DNA from: Theristus sp. LFF4_11
Taxonomy: Eukaryota > Nematoda > Chromadorea > Monhysterida > Xyalidae
Assembly (NCBI GenBank): GCA_030248135.1
Contig: JASANC010003706.1
Location: 61,462-125,461, forward strand
Direction of reading: 5' to 3'
Length of the DNA: 64,000 nucleotides
Position 1 is the stretch's first letter. Each line of letters starts with the position of its first letter. Shown piece after piece: positions 10,702 through 22,112 of the stretch. Both the position numbers and the translations under genes were made by a program. Below the pieces are notes generated by a model. That model was given only the letters and a program-made list of their open reading frames with translations, was not told the DNA's origin and ran no database searches.

Positions 10702-13700
10702 ATGAATCCAGAGCGGGACTCCGCTGAAATTGCTGCGATGAGCAAGACTAACGACGACGACAGAAATGATTGGCCCGTCAATCCAACGCCGGTTTGCTGC
10801 GGTCAATCATTTGCAGCAGAAGAACAGGCACGACGACACATTGCGAAAACGCATCTGAACAATTACACACCGTATGAATGTCAGGTTTGAGCTCGTGTTT
10901 TATCTTTTTTTGTTATTTGCTTGCTGTCACCACAACAGTCACAAACAACTAGGGTAAGCAAAATACCGTTTTTTTCAAATCGTGGTAAAAAACCTAGTTT
11001 TACCGAAAAAAACCGAAAGCCAAAAAGTGAAAACCCACATATTTTCGCAGCCGACTGTAAACTTGAACCAGGATTTGTGAAAACAGCTTTCAGAATGCTT
11101 TGTTGAAAATATCGTGCATTAACAAATGAAACTAATTCTTTTTGGGCTTGAAAATTCAAAGGTCGAAAATAAATTGAGCATTATCTTTTGCTCAATCGTT
11201 TATATTCCACCAATTACACAGGAAAAAAACAGCGTTTTCACCTGACAGTCATTGGTCACAATAGACGAACACAATTTGCTGCAATAATGGATTAAAACCG
11301 AATTCACCATCAGTTCATCAGATCAAAAAGAAAACAAATCAGTAATTGTGTAAGAAAGATAACTTTCAGTGACATTTGGAATTTTCAGCTCAGCTCGGCA
11401 GCTCCAGCCAATTCTTGCACCTCGCTTAACAGTTCTTTCAAATTATCTGTGTCAATTTCGTGCACAACTAGCACAAGACACGTGTAAAGTTGTGAAACGA
11501 GTGAAAAATGATATAAAAACTCACAGTCCGAAATTGAAAAAAAACCGGAAAAATACGAGAAAACCGGCAAAATACGGAAACGATCTTTTCCCGTTTTTTT
11601 TCAAGGCACCGATTTGTACCCTGGGAAAAAACGCGTTTGGATAAGTTTTCCCATGCCAATCCTACACACAACAACAACAAATTCTTCAGATGTGTATCTG
11701 TCAAATGAGCACAGAAATGCAAATGGACAATCACATCAAGTTTCGCCATCGAAAACAACAAATTGTGGTTTGTGAAGCTGTTTTTGTTTTTATTCTGTTT
11801 TTCTTTGGTGCAGTTGAAACAAAGAGAAAAAACAACAAATGTTAGGTTCTCTCATACATTGCATTAATGGTTCGTTAAACTTCGGCATTGCGCACGATAA
11901 ACTTAATCAGTTAGAGGCAAACGTTGCAGCGGCCGATATTCAATTCGGACGACGAAAAAGAGGAACTCCTCTTCGAAATGGTTGAGCGGCTGCGGGCAGC
12001 GCCTGGATCGCAACCTTCAACGCAACAATTCACAAAAACGTCAAACCTGTCTGCTGCCCTTCCAGCGACATCGTCAGCAGAACCCACTTTGAATCCATCA
12101 TTTGTCCCTTCGCCAAGAGAATCATCGACACCGCCGAGTGCTGGCTTTTCTGTTTCGGCTTCTGCGACGCCAGTGAGTGCTGCGATGGTTTTTACAGTTG
12201 TGTTCATCGTAATGTGTGCAAAAGAGGATACCGAAAGAAAACCTTCAGCAATCTCAGTCGACGTCACAAATGTCGACTCGAAGCAGCTGGAATAAGAGAG
12301 GCGCAGACGTTAGTGCCTCGATTGAGCAGCCGTCCTCAAGCCAGCAAGATCAACACGCCACTCCATTGATGAAGCGAATCAAAGCCGAAATGGTGTGTGT
12401 TTTGTGTTTTGTCACTGGCAATTACTGATTCTTTTTTGGCGTTTTTCAATTCAAACAGTTTTGTGCGTTTGTCATCAAAAAAACGTTCTCCATTCAGCTT
12501 TTCGATAAAACTCCTGACGATGACTGGAACCTGAGCACTGATTTTTCGGACTCATCTTCTGGTGCAGTCGAATCGCAAACGGAAGCGCAAGTGAGTGACG
12601 TCGTGAAACCGAAGCGTTGTTTTTTTCTGTTTGCGACTCCAAAGCTGCTGTTTTGCTGGAACGAAACGAATTTGAATATGCTCGTTCATCTTATTTGACG
12701 ATCTTCATTTTACGTCCGCTCAGGCCCCCTTAATCCCGCTGGCATTTGCGCGTGCCGATTTGGCCGCGGCAAACAAGACCATCCAGAAACAGCAACGTGA
12801 ACTGGAAGAGTATCGTGCGGCGTTCGTGTCGATGCGAGCGAAAAAACCGCAGAAGACGGCGACGACAAGCTCGGCAGCGGAAATTGCGCGCGAGTTTCCG
12901 TCGGTCTGTTGTGCGAGTTTATTTTTTTCAGAACGACAGTTCACTGACGTTTATTGCTGATTTAAATTACTGTCTGCTGAGAAAAGAGTTTCCGATGACG
13001 TATGACGATTATTTGTGTACTAACCAGTCCTTGTTTTCACCGTCAGTACATCCACATTGTGCGCATGGCTCACGATTCGCTGCCCACTCATCTGCAGTTC
13101 AACTTTGAAGAACGGTGATTTCTGATGTTTCTTGGCTTTAAAACCTGTGACCTGCTGTTAATCGAACAGCGTGAAATAGAAAAAAAATGATTAACGGTTT
13201 CATTCAGATGGCTGACTGAGAAGCAGCGCGTTTACAGGATGTACGCAGACGAGGTCGAGCGGATTTGGTCCAGTTGGCAAGAGGAACGATACGACCCAGC
13301 GCCGCCACTCACCGCTAAACAGATTCAAAGTTGGTTATGGACACTTTTGCTCGGCGTTCCAACGGTTTTTGATGTGGCATAACACACTTGTTCAATCATC
13401 TTTGAAAATTTTCCAGAGAAAATCAAAGCGTTCTTCGACAACCGCTGTCTGGAGCAGCGCTTGAACGAGAACCCTGACAAACGCCGCGAAATCTTCGACG
13501 GGCAGTACGCGCGCACCAGGAAGCTGCTCGTTGGTGCTGGTTTGCATTTGCGTTGCGTCTTCAAAAGTGTGATTGATTGGCTGTACGAAAAGGAGCCAAC
13601 CCACGGGCCACAGATGTGTTTAGCGAATGTCTCTGTTGTTTCAGATGTGGTCTGTTGTGTGTTCAGCCAATAACAGTAATATTGGTATTTCAGTTTTTTG

Positions 13701-14553
13701 TCTGTTTACAGAAAATCCAGCGGCGATCTGAAGGATACGAGCAGTTGCTGAAAGAACAGTCGGAGAGTCGTTGTTCAGGACGTAAACAGTTCAAACACGG
13801 TGAACTGATGCGAATGCAAACGTTGATCAATCGACACGACTGTCACTCGGATGAGGAGTGCGATCCAATTGGTTGGTGGACAGGACAGCGCAACACCATC
13901 ACCAACATTCATGTATAGATGTCATTTCTTTCTGACTATGTTTGTGTGAGAAACGGTCTGATATGGAAAATCGTTGTTGGCTTTGTATTTGATTTTCGTG
14001 ACACCAATTTGTGAAAATTTCCATCTGTTTCTCTCACTTTCGGACTTCCGTCAATTTCCGACTTTGTCGTGTTTTTTTCAGCCGACGTTACTGACGACGA
14101 TCGGAAACGGCCCCGTCGCACGATACTCGATCAATGGAATTCGGCTGAGTTGAACGAGTATAAAGTTCATCTGGACGAGGCACACCGACGGTTTGGCTTT
14201 TGAGTTTTGTTTTGATCAAGTTTTGGAGCATGTTTTTACTGTTGATTTTGCGTCAAGTCAGGCGCTTCAATGGTTGACAGCTGGCTGGCTGGTTGTGCTT
14301 CTAGTACTGCACCGCACTTTACCGTCGCTGCTGTCAAGTGGCGATAGTTTGGCGCCTGATCGTTCTTTCTCATTGTCTTCGTTTCAGCTCCGTGCAAAAG
14401 TTCCGCCGCTATCAGCTGATGTCGTTCCCGAGACGCGACGAGACGTGTCCGGTTTCCAACCGCGACCCGCCTGACGATGCGCCGACGTGGATGATTCGGA
14501 AGGACACACGCCGCTGCGGCGCGTCCACGTCTGCCGCCGCAACGTTCGGTTGA
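10702..14553 (+). CDS. Type B zinc-finger / coiled-coil protein B1
   Basis: Twelve exons join without a frame break to 551 residues: 10702-10884, 11690-11764, 11930-12172, 12249-12392, 12498-12590, 12724-12903, 13047-13114, 13208-13329, 13417-13529, 13712-13871, 14082-14190 and 14388-14553. The protein starts with an acidic leader, then a finger (CCGQ, then H-x4-H, then YTPYEC). A 25-residue exon completes a second finger with HIKFRH. After a low-complexity part and the motif IKAE comes a Gln/Glu-rich coiled coil (about residues 255-285). Five short charged exons follow, then a Cys-containing C-terminus. All parts match gene B3 exon for exon, and the first five exons match B2, so the model is supported by paralogy. 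The start is the first ATG that gives the shared acidic leader. Function unknown; a DNA-binding, self-associating nuclear protein is inferred. Confidence 0.72.
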
Positions 14554-15961
14554 CGTTGAAGCACGTTGAGACGTGTTCGGGCAACCGCATTGTGATTGAA
14601 AGAGCGATTGCAAAGTAGTATTTTTTAGACAGAGTTTCTGCAGGTTGTGGGATAAAGACTTTTCAAAATTTTGCCATATTGGAATACAATTTCAGATTGA
14701 TACACATTTGAGAGTGTGGGAATTGTGTTGTTTATTATTATCCGATCCGATGTGCAGTTTCGGAAACACTGGGTGTTTTAACCGTTCGATTATTCGGCTA
14801 TTTTTCCAGTTTGATTCTTTTGTAAAAATGTTTTTATCAAAAACTGCTGCTTTGAAACAATGAACATGAACAGACATGGTCATGTGCATGTGGAAAATGC
14901 TTGTGGGTGTTCGCTGCAAACAGAAGAGCTGCCGAGGTGGCACCACAGCGCTTGAATGCATTCGGAAGTTGAGTGCAAGGTAAGCTCAGCTTTGCGTTGG
15001 ACTTCAGTTTCTATGCAAAGACAATCACTCTTTTCCTTGGCCAATCCGCCAACGGAAACGGACGAAATCTATGAAGGCGATCATGCATTTGCGTTGAGAA
15101 CCGCGCGACAAATGCGTGCTTTTTAAGAATTCCTCGCGTTGGTTGGTTGTATTTGCCCGCCACGCCACCTAATACTCCAAATGAGCCTGCTTATTCTGGT
15201 GGTAGGGTACATTAAAGAGGTTGCATTGAAGAAGACATTTCCGTGGCTGGGCAAATCGTAATGATGTGTTCTATGATCAGTTTTCTGATGCTATCCTATG
15301 CCGTGACCACGGCAATTCAAGAATGTGATTTTTCATCGCCTTTTTTAGCTTGAACTTTGAAAACATGCACGATTTTGTTCATTTGAATTAATTCTATTTG
15401 CCCCGATCTGATGATCGATCTGATCACAAGCCAGTCAGTGCACTAAGTTGAACGAGTGTGAATCGTAGTGAATGTCTGCTGGGAAAAATCAATAGACATA
15501 CAGATGTAAAAACTGAAACACACAGACACGCACGCACGTGATGTGACACACACCACACACACAGCGACACAGCACAACACAAACACACACACGCACACAT
15601 GCCAACACATTGCCGCGCGCGCTGGTGGCTGTGCTGTGCCAGAGCCAGAGTGTGTGTGCTGTGTTGTGTGCGTCGTGTGTGCACTGTGTGGCTGTGCTGT
15701 GTCCGTGTTCTGTTTATTCAGTTCAAACCCACTGAGTATACGTTGATGTGTTTTCCACAGTGCGTTGTACATGTTGCCGTGTCTGTACAATAAAATGATG
15801 ACAACTTCTAGTTTTGTCTGTTTTTTTTTGTAACACACGATGAGCACTTGAATGTAATTATGTACTAATTGATTAAGTTTCTCTACTTGTTGTCAACAAA
15901 CGTTATGGATGGACACTCAATTACGTTCAGGACGCAACACAAGAAAGACTCCGATTGAACG
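14554..15961. other. Intergenic region between B1 and B2
   Basis: No supported gene. Short frames here lack family match or splice context. A CA-rich then TG-rich stretch lies at 15508-15715. The B2 promoter should be in the last few hundred bases, but no element could be named. Confidence 0.5.
15508..15715. repeat. CA-rich then TG-rich low-complexity inverted region
   Basis: Imperfect ACACAC runs (15508-15605) are followed, after a GC-rich spacer, by imperfect TGTGTG runs (15648-15715). The two halves are roughly complementary and could fold back. Open frames across it are low-complexity shadows. Confidence 0.7.
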
Positions 15962-17158
15962 ATGGACAGCAACGCCGGCGACGCTGAATCGAAGATCGAG
16001 ACAAAAGAGATGAAAACCGAAACAATAACAGACGCAGTGACAGCTGCGGAAACTGACACTCATTTTGAAGAGGGCGTCCAATCTTCAAACAGTCCTGAAA
16101 ACGACGACGACGATGATTGGCCGAGTGAGCCTCGTGCACCGCTCTGCTGTGGCCAGTCGCTGCCGACCGAGGAGCAGGCGCGACGACACATCGCAAAGCA
16201 GCACCTCGACAACTACACGCCGTATGAGTGTCCGGTTGGTTGGTGGCTTCGTGTATCACTGCGTAACGCTTGCGATCACTGACACGCTGCACTCTTCATG
16301 CTGAGTTGTTAACTGCAGTCATTTGTTGCATGCAGAGGCAGCTGGTGATGAAGTCTGTTATTGATATCATTGTTCATCCAATCAAGATTTTCCAATGGAG
16401 TCTGTGGCACACACCACGCACCGAGAGGCTACAGAACGATGGATGTTAGAAGAACGGTGGACCAACGAAATTACTTGAGCTATACGATTCGCCACAGCCG
16501 GTGATAAAAGCTTTGCATTTCACAGCTTTGTCCGAGTCAAACGAGCACCGAGGAGCAGATGCAGCTGCACTTGAAGTTTCGCCATCGAAAACACCGGAAC
16601 GCGGTTGGTGGGCGCCTTGCTGTTTTTGTCAAGGTTTTGACGGGTTTTCAAAGTGACGAAAAGACATCTGAATGTGAATTTTATGATACCACTAAAAACG
16701 TGGTGTGAAATAAAATATAATCGATGTTTACAGCGTTACGTGTTCAGCGCGGACGAGACGAAAGAGGAGAAGATGTACGAAATGGTGGAGAAGCTGCGTC
16801 GCCACCCAGAGTACAGGATTGCAGTTGAGGACGACGTCGACGTGAACGAGTCGGCAAACACAAGTTCACCGTCTCGAACAGCGGCAAATCCACAGAACGA
16901 ACCGGATCATTCGGAATCACCTTCGACTTTTCTACAATCATCAGTGATAAAAACTGAAATGGTATAGGCAGGCGCTGTTGTTGTAAAGAAAGTTGTTTGT
17001 TCTGTATTTTTGGATTTTTTAAATTATCTGGCTCGTTTCAGCCGTTCGACGAAGAAGAAACAGAGGAGCAAGTTATGAATGCTGAACTGCTGTCTGGCAT
17101 CACCACAACAGAGATGCCGTCGGTTGATGCAACCGAGCAGTTCAGTAATGATGGTTAG
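15962..17158 (+). CDS. Type B zinc-finger protein B2, short form
   Basis: Four exons, 15962-16234, 16526-16603, 16734-16961 and 17042-17158, give 231 residues. Exons 1 and 2 make the split finger pair (LCCGQ, H-x4-H, YTPYEC, then HLKFRH), very close to B1. Exon 3 starts RYVFSADE and ends at a VIKTEM motif, like B1 exons 3-4. Exon 4 equals B1 exon 5 but runs into a TAG stop. The coiled coil and the basic C-terminal half of B1 and B3 are missing. This is either a natural short paralog or a 3'-truncated gene whose remainder was replaced by the type A gene beginning about 40 bp downstream. All three introns are phase 0, the same as in B1. The reading frame is intact, so it is called a gene rather than a pseudogene. 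Confidence 0.68.
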
Positions 17159-17196
17159 GTGAAGTTATTGTCTGAGAAGTAAGCACTTTTTGCACC

Positions 17197-20100
17197 ATGT
17201 GTTATTGGGACATTGCAATGCCAGACAAACCGCAGAACATGTCCACGATACGCGCGCAGTGTACTAAATGTGCCAGTGTGTTTGTTGTTATTCGTTGTGA
17301 CACAGCACGAGTAATAAGTTTAATGGATTCACAGCGTTCAAGAGATCTCTCATCTGCTGACGTGTGCAAGTGCCAGAGTGTCGAGCTTTCAGAGTCGGCC
17401 GTTGCGCTCGCGTGCAGTGCATGCCGTCTGTGTGGCCTGGTGGTGCCGTGGTCGCACGCAGAGGTGCACGCAGTGACGCACGCCTCGTTGCGTGTCAACC
17501 GCTACAGGTGCACGGCCAGTGTGCGCCCCGGCATGGGCTATTCGAAAAGTGGACGTGGTAAATTCGGGCCTGTTCGCAATGGGCTTTGTGACGATAGAAA
17601 CCACTGGAGCAGAACAAATTCTCTCGGAGCTATTTTTCTGGAACCACATTTTGCGATCGGATTCTGATTGATTAGATTTCGTTTGTTGCCAATTGGACTT
17701 TAGACGATGCTTGAATTGAACGTGAACGTGTAATGGTAGCAAGGTGTAATTGTGTGAGCGTTCGTTTCGCAAATGATGTTCTTCCATTTGTCAGATGGCA
17801 AATGCAACTACGTGGGCGACTCACAGCACCAAGTCTGGGATCATCTGTACAATGTGCACCATTTGAACGCAATGCGCAACGTTTCGTTTCGTCAGTTCTG
17901 CGTGCCGGAACAAGCCGCTGACGTTGCTGAGTGTTTTTCGATTGCAATGGGGCGCACCAACAAAAATCAGCAGTTGCACGGTCGGTTGTAGTTGTGTGAC
18001 AGGGACAGCAAAACTGAATCTATTGGTTCATTGTTGCTATTTATTGTGTATTTGAATCTGACAAACCAGCCATTTCTTCACCTGGCGATTGAATCAAATG
18101 AGTTTTTCACTTTTGAAACCAACTATTAGCAATTTTTGGGTTCTGAAAGTTAATGCGTTTGCAGACATCAAAAGGAAACTAGTGTCTTCAATGTCTTTAT
18201 GGGCGATTCACAACAACCGAGTTGACCCAGCGCATGATGGTGACAAACCGATCAGCGAATGCATGCATTTTTGTGTGTTGTTGCAGCGATGCCTGATTCA
18301 GGCGTGTCCACCAACGAGCGTCCATTGTCCACAAGCCCACCGACGTCGCCACTGCCGCCGGCAGCCAACTGCGCCGATGCCAACGACGAACATCAACGCT
18401 GCCACAAGTGCAATGCGTTTGTCGAGTTGGACGAAATGTGTGCGCACGTACGCGAGCATTACCAGTCGGCGGCCGCACACAACTGGTGCTTCCATTGCAC
18501 TGGCAAAATTAGTAAGCTGGCTGCAGTTGAAACGTGAAATTCGACACTCCGCTTGTTTTTTGTTGAAAAACTCGGTAATTGAGTGCGTTGTAGTGTTACC
18601 GTGGTGTACCACGGAGTAGCGCCACAACCGTGATCACTTCGTGGTACACCACCAGATTGTTGCAGGAGTCCAAATGAGGTACATTACAAGCACATTCGAC
18701 CGTATCATTTAGTTCCGATTCGGTAGTTACATACAGTCAAACTGTGGCGTTTGAATCTGGTATGCTGATTGGCTACATCGAGCTTGTGGTCGGGTTCGGG
18801 TGAATCAGTGAGCTTCATGCAAAAACAAAGCAGCCACTCTGCTGTTTGTGTATGGTTCACAGTGCGATTATAGTTGACTCATAAGCTTTCTTTTCACAAA
18901 CATAGTAAGATTTTTCCACGTGTAACAAACGTTTACGCGGCCGCTTTTCCAGACGGACGACGTCAGTGCGGCTATCGGCAGGTTGACATCGAGCTCGTCG
19001 TGAAGCACATCCGTCGGAGGCACCTGAAAAGTGGAGCGGACGCGAAACACGCCTACGGCTTCATCAAAAAGGTGCCGAACGCGCAACTCTCGGAGCACTT
19101 GACGTGGACGCAGTGTTTTCCGAACTTTGAATCCACTGATGTCAACGCCGTCGTGTCGCCTCCATCGTCGCATCAAGAAGACCACAGCGAAAGAAACAGT
19201 AAAAGCGAGCCGTCAGGATTGAGCCCCCCGATTGGGCTGGTTGGTGAATGTGATCAGCGGACTGAATTCGACAATCAAGTCGACAATGCCGATTCGAGTT
19301 CGACCACTGAGCAATGTTCGGTTTCGATGATGGATACGGCTGCTAAGCGCCTGTGCAGTCAATCTGCCCACGGCATTCGCGAGTCCGTGTCGCCGGCAGA
19401 ACAGTCGCGCTCGCCTGACGAACCACGAAGTTTGTGGTTTCGAAATATTTTTTTTGTAATTTTCATCCTCGTGGCACTTCAGTACAGTCGGGAAACCCCG
19501 ACTGTTTCAGCGTTTGACTAAAATGCGTTTTTAAATGCAACCAATGCTCGCTGCTACTTGCTCAGACAAACGCGTTCGAATGAGCGACGATGAGCCCGGT
19601 GAAGACATCATGTGCCGCAAATGCGGCTGGGTGGCGCCGTCGCCGTGCGACGAGTATCAGCTGAGCGAACACTTGAGCACGCACTTGTCACGCATCACAC
19701 GCATTCCGCGGTATCGATGCACGGGACGACGCAAAATCGGCCTGGGTAGGTTGATTGGTTGGTCAGTGAACTTTTTGGTGCCATTTCCACTGTTGGTCGG
19801 CAGTGGTCAGGTTCTGTTCAGCCACAGAGAACTATTCAGCCGTGTAGGTTCACGTGTGGCATGCATTTGCAATGCTCATGTCACTGCTGTGCAGGCTCGT
19901 GCGCGTTCACCAGCAATCACGCCAAGCACATCTCGCGTCACTGCAACGCACGACACGGCGAACACGTCGAGGAGCCGTGCGAGTTCGAAGAGAACACCGA
20001 GCTGATACAGCCGTTCATGGAGACACTCTGGCTCGAGTCCTTCCCCGGTGTGCCGCGCGAATTGCACGGCGACTGGCGCAGCCACCGACGGCAGCAGCAC

Positions 20101-22088
20101 GACGTCGGTGGGACTGCTGAGTCGCACGGTTGGTGTTGCGAGTGGCGAGCGCAGACTGGGTGGATGCCCGCTGCGTGCAAACTGAATGCATTTGCACTCT
20201 GCATGCGACTGTTGTGTTTTGTTCAATTGCTTTGTGCACTGGCGAGTCCGTGATCTGTCTAAGTCTAGTAATTGTTTGTACTGTTTGCCCTTGCACTTGA
20301 GTACTGAACAATACTGAACTGATACAAAATGATGCATTTTTGTATTTCAGTCGGGCCATCAGTGAAACAAGAACAAGATGACGACGTGCAACGATCGTCC
20401 GATTCCGTCTCCGACACAATCAACTTTGTCTGTTCGTCGCAACACGCCGCGTCGCCACCAGTAAACACGAAACCGAATTGCGCCGCTGACGCCCACGATT
20501 TGGCGCCGTCCGAATTCGACGTGTCAGTGGCAGCGGCGCGCTTCTCGAATCAAAGCCTGAAACTGGTCAGCTGCCTGAAGTGCGGCTTTGTGCCGTCGCG
20601 CGCCGACTCGTTCACCACCGACCGACATGTCAAGTACAAGCATCTGCGGGACGTCACTGACCTGTCCTACTTTGTCTGCAACGCCGCCGCTGGTTCGTTT
20701 CGTTGTTTTTGCATTGGCATGCTTTTTTAGGTACCTTGTGGTATTAATTATCTTGTTTTTTCGACTTCAAGTTTTCGAATTGTTTTTTTTGCTGATTTGG
20801 AGAGCTTGCTGTATTTGCAATCACTGTATAAATGTTGTGCAAATGAAGTCCTGAAGGTGGAGTGGGGACAATGAAAATAAGGAATTAGGACACAAATGAA
20901 GTTGCATTGAAAACATTGGAAAATGCATTTTAGCTCCCGTTGTTGCAACTAATATGGCTGGAGGCATAGCTTCATATCAGATAGCTGTGAATTCACAACA
21001 CAAAAAAACCTACAATTCCGAATTTCTTTTATAAAAAGCTGTTTGGAAGCAGTGTTTCTGTAAGGTTTGTTGCAGCGCTCAGCAGCGATGCGGACGGCCT
21101 CGACCGAGAGAACCAGTGTCGGTACTGTTGCAACGATCGTAACACGATGACGCGGCACATTCAGACGCTGCACACGCCGCCGCCGCGCACCGATCTGAGC
21201 GCGCTCTACACGGACAACACGCACCACTTGAATCCGCTTGTCTGTCAGCTGCGCAACAAGTACTTCCCATCGGTGGCGCGCAAATGCAAATCGTCGCAAA
21301 TGGTCGGGCCGATGGACAATGAGACCGGCGGTAAATGATGTGGGCGTTTTGTTTGTTTTTGGTAACACTTTTGTGCGTTTTTGCTCTTGGGATTTGGGTA
21401 TGACAGAAGAACGTCGGATGCACCGCGCTAATGTGCAGCTGGTTCATCAGCCATTTGGATGAAAAGAAAAGAGAAGGAATAAACAATCCAGTTCAGCTAG
21501 CCGTTAGGATTTCTCATTTGTTCTACTGGCGGCGTCACAATACAGTCCCAACTCAAAATTTATATTCAGTCAGCTGATTGGTTGGTAATCACGTGATGCA
21601 TGCTTTCTGTGTTGCGGTGGAGATTCAGTCTGTATTGCGCAGAAGGCACACATCACGTGATCGATCACAACCAATCAGCTGACAGCCTATAATTTATATT
21701 TCGACGGTATGTTCATCAACTTTGCGGACCTCCAGAGAACGTCCAGTCGGCCGGTGTAAGTTGGCGCTGCGCTGACGGTTCGCCCGCAGTGACGTTTATC
21801 GTGAACAACAAGCATCCACTGCGGCCTCGCGTGCTCAGCGGTTACCTCAAGTCACGTGACGCCAGCTCGACGTCACCAAGCGCTGCCGAAGCCTCAACCG
21901 ACTCCGATTCGTCAGGTCGATGCGCTCGCACGCAAATCGTCGACCAAGTGCTGCCCAGTGACGCTATTCTTCGTGTCCCGATCAATCTCAATTGGTACAA
22001 TAACAACACATTATTCTATTTTCATTTATTTTTCTTATCTTGCAAATTAATTTTTTTTGGTTTTCTACGGGTGTGTGCCAAGGCTTAG
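17197..22088 (+). CDS. Type A modular zinc-finger protein A2
   Basis: Ten exons: about 17197-17557, 17795-17980, 18287-18511, 18953-19429, 19566-19745, 19895-20128, 20351-20692, 21076-21330 and 21790 onward; the last is open to a stop at 22088 but may be spliced at 21915 or 21994. All resolved internal junctions are phase 1, as in A1. It has four modules (first fingers with CRLC, CHKC, CRKC, CLKC; second fingers with CNY, CGY, CAF, CRY followed by H-x4-H). The second-finger exons again end near CF/CFP, SFP or YFP. A SVKQEQ motif precedes an acidic stretch in the 20351 exon. In-frame ATG codons occur at 17197, 17218, 17239 and 17323; none can be preferred strongly. The extreme C-terminus is unresolved, because the sequence after 21994 reads like intron. 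Unrecognised family; a DNA-binding role is inferred. Confidence 0.65.
18598..18650. repeat. Short inverted repeat in an A2 intron
   Basis: GTGGTGTACCACGGAGT is followed after a short loop by its complement with one mismatch. Each arm itself contains the palindrome GTGGTGTACCAC with little change. It lies between exons 18511 and 18953. Confidence 0.6.
21569..21683. mobile_element. Hairpin MITE, copy 3
   Basis: The arms GTCAGCTGATTGGTTG and CAACCAATCAGCTGAC enclose a second pair containing ATCACGTGAT. It lies in the intron between exons 21076-21330 and 21790 of A2. The AT-rich flanks extend the pairing a little further. Confidence 0.75.
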
Positions 22089-22112
22089 GCTTAGGCTTGG
22101 GCTTAGGCTTAT
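22083..22112 (+). repeat. Interstitial TTAGGC telomere-type repeat
   Basis: Four to five tandem copies of GCTTAG/TTAGGC with one TTGGGC variant, directly before the ATG of the Merlin-derived gene. TTAGGC is the nematode telomere unit. Confidence 0.7.

Noticed and set aside
15424..15847. Overlapping His/Thr and Cys/Val-rich frames
   Set aside because: Direct products of CA/TG low-complexity DNA.
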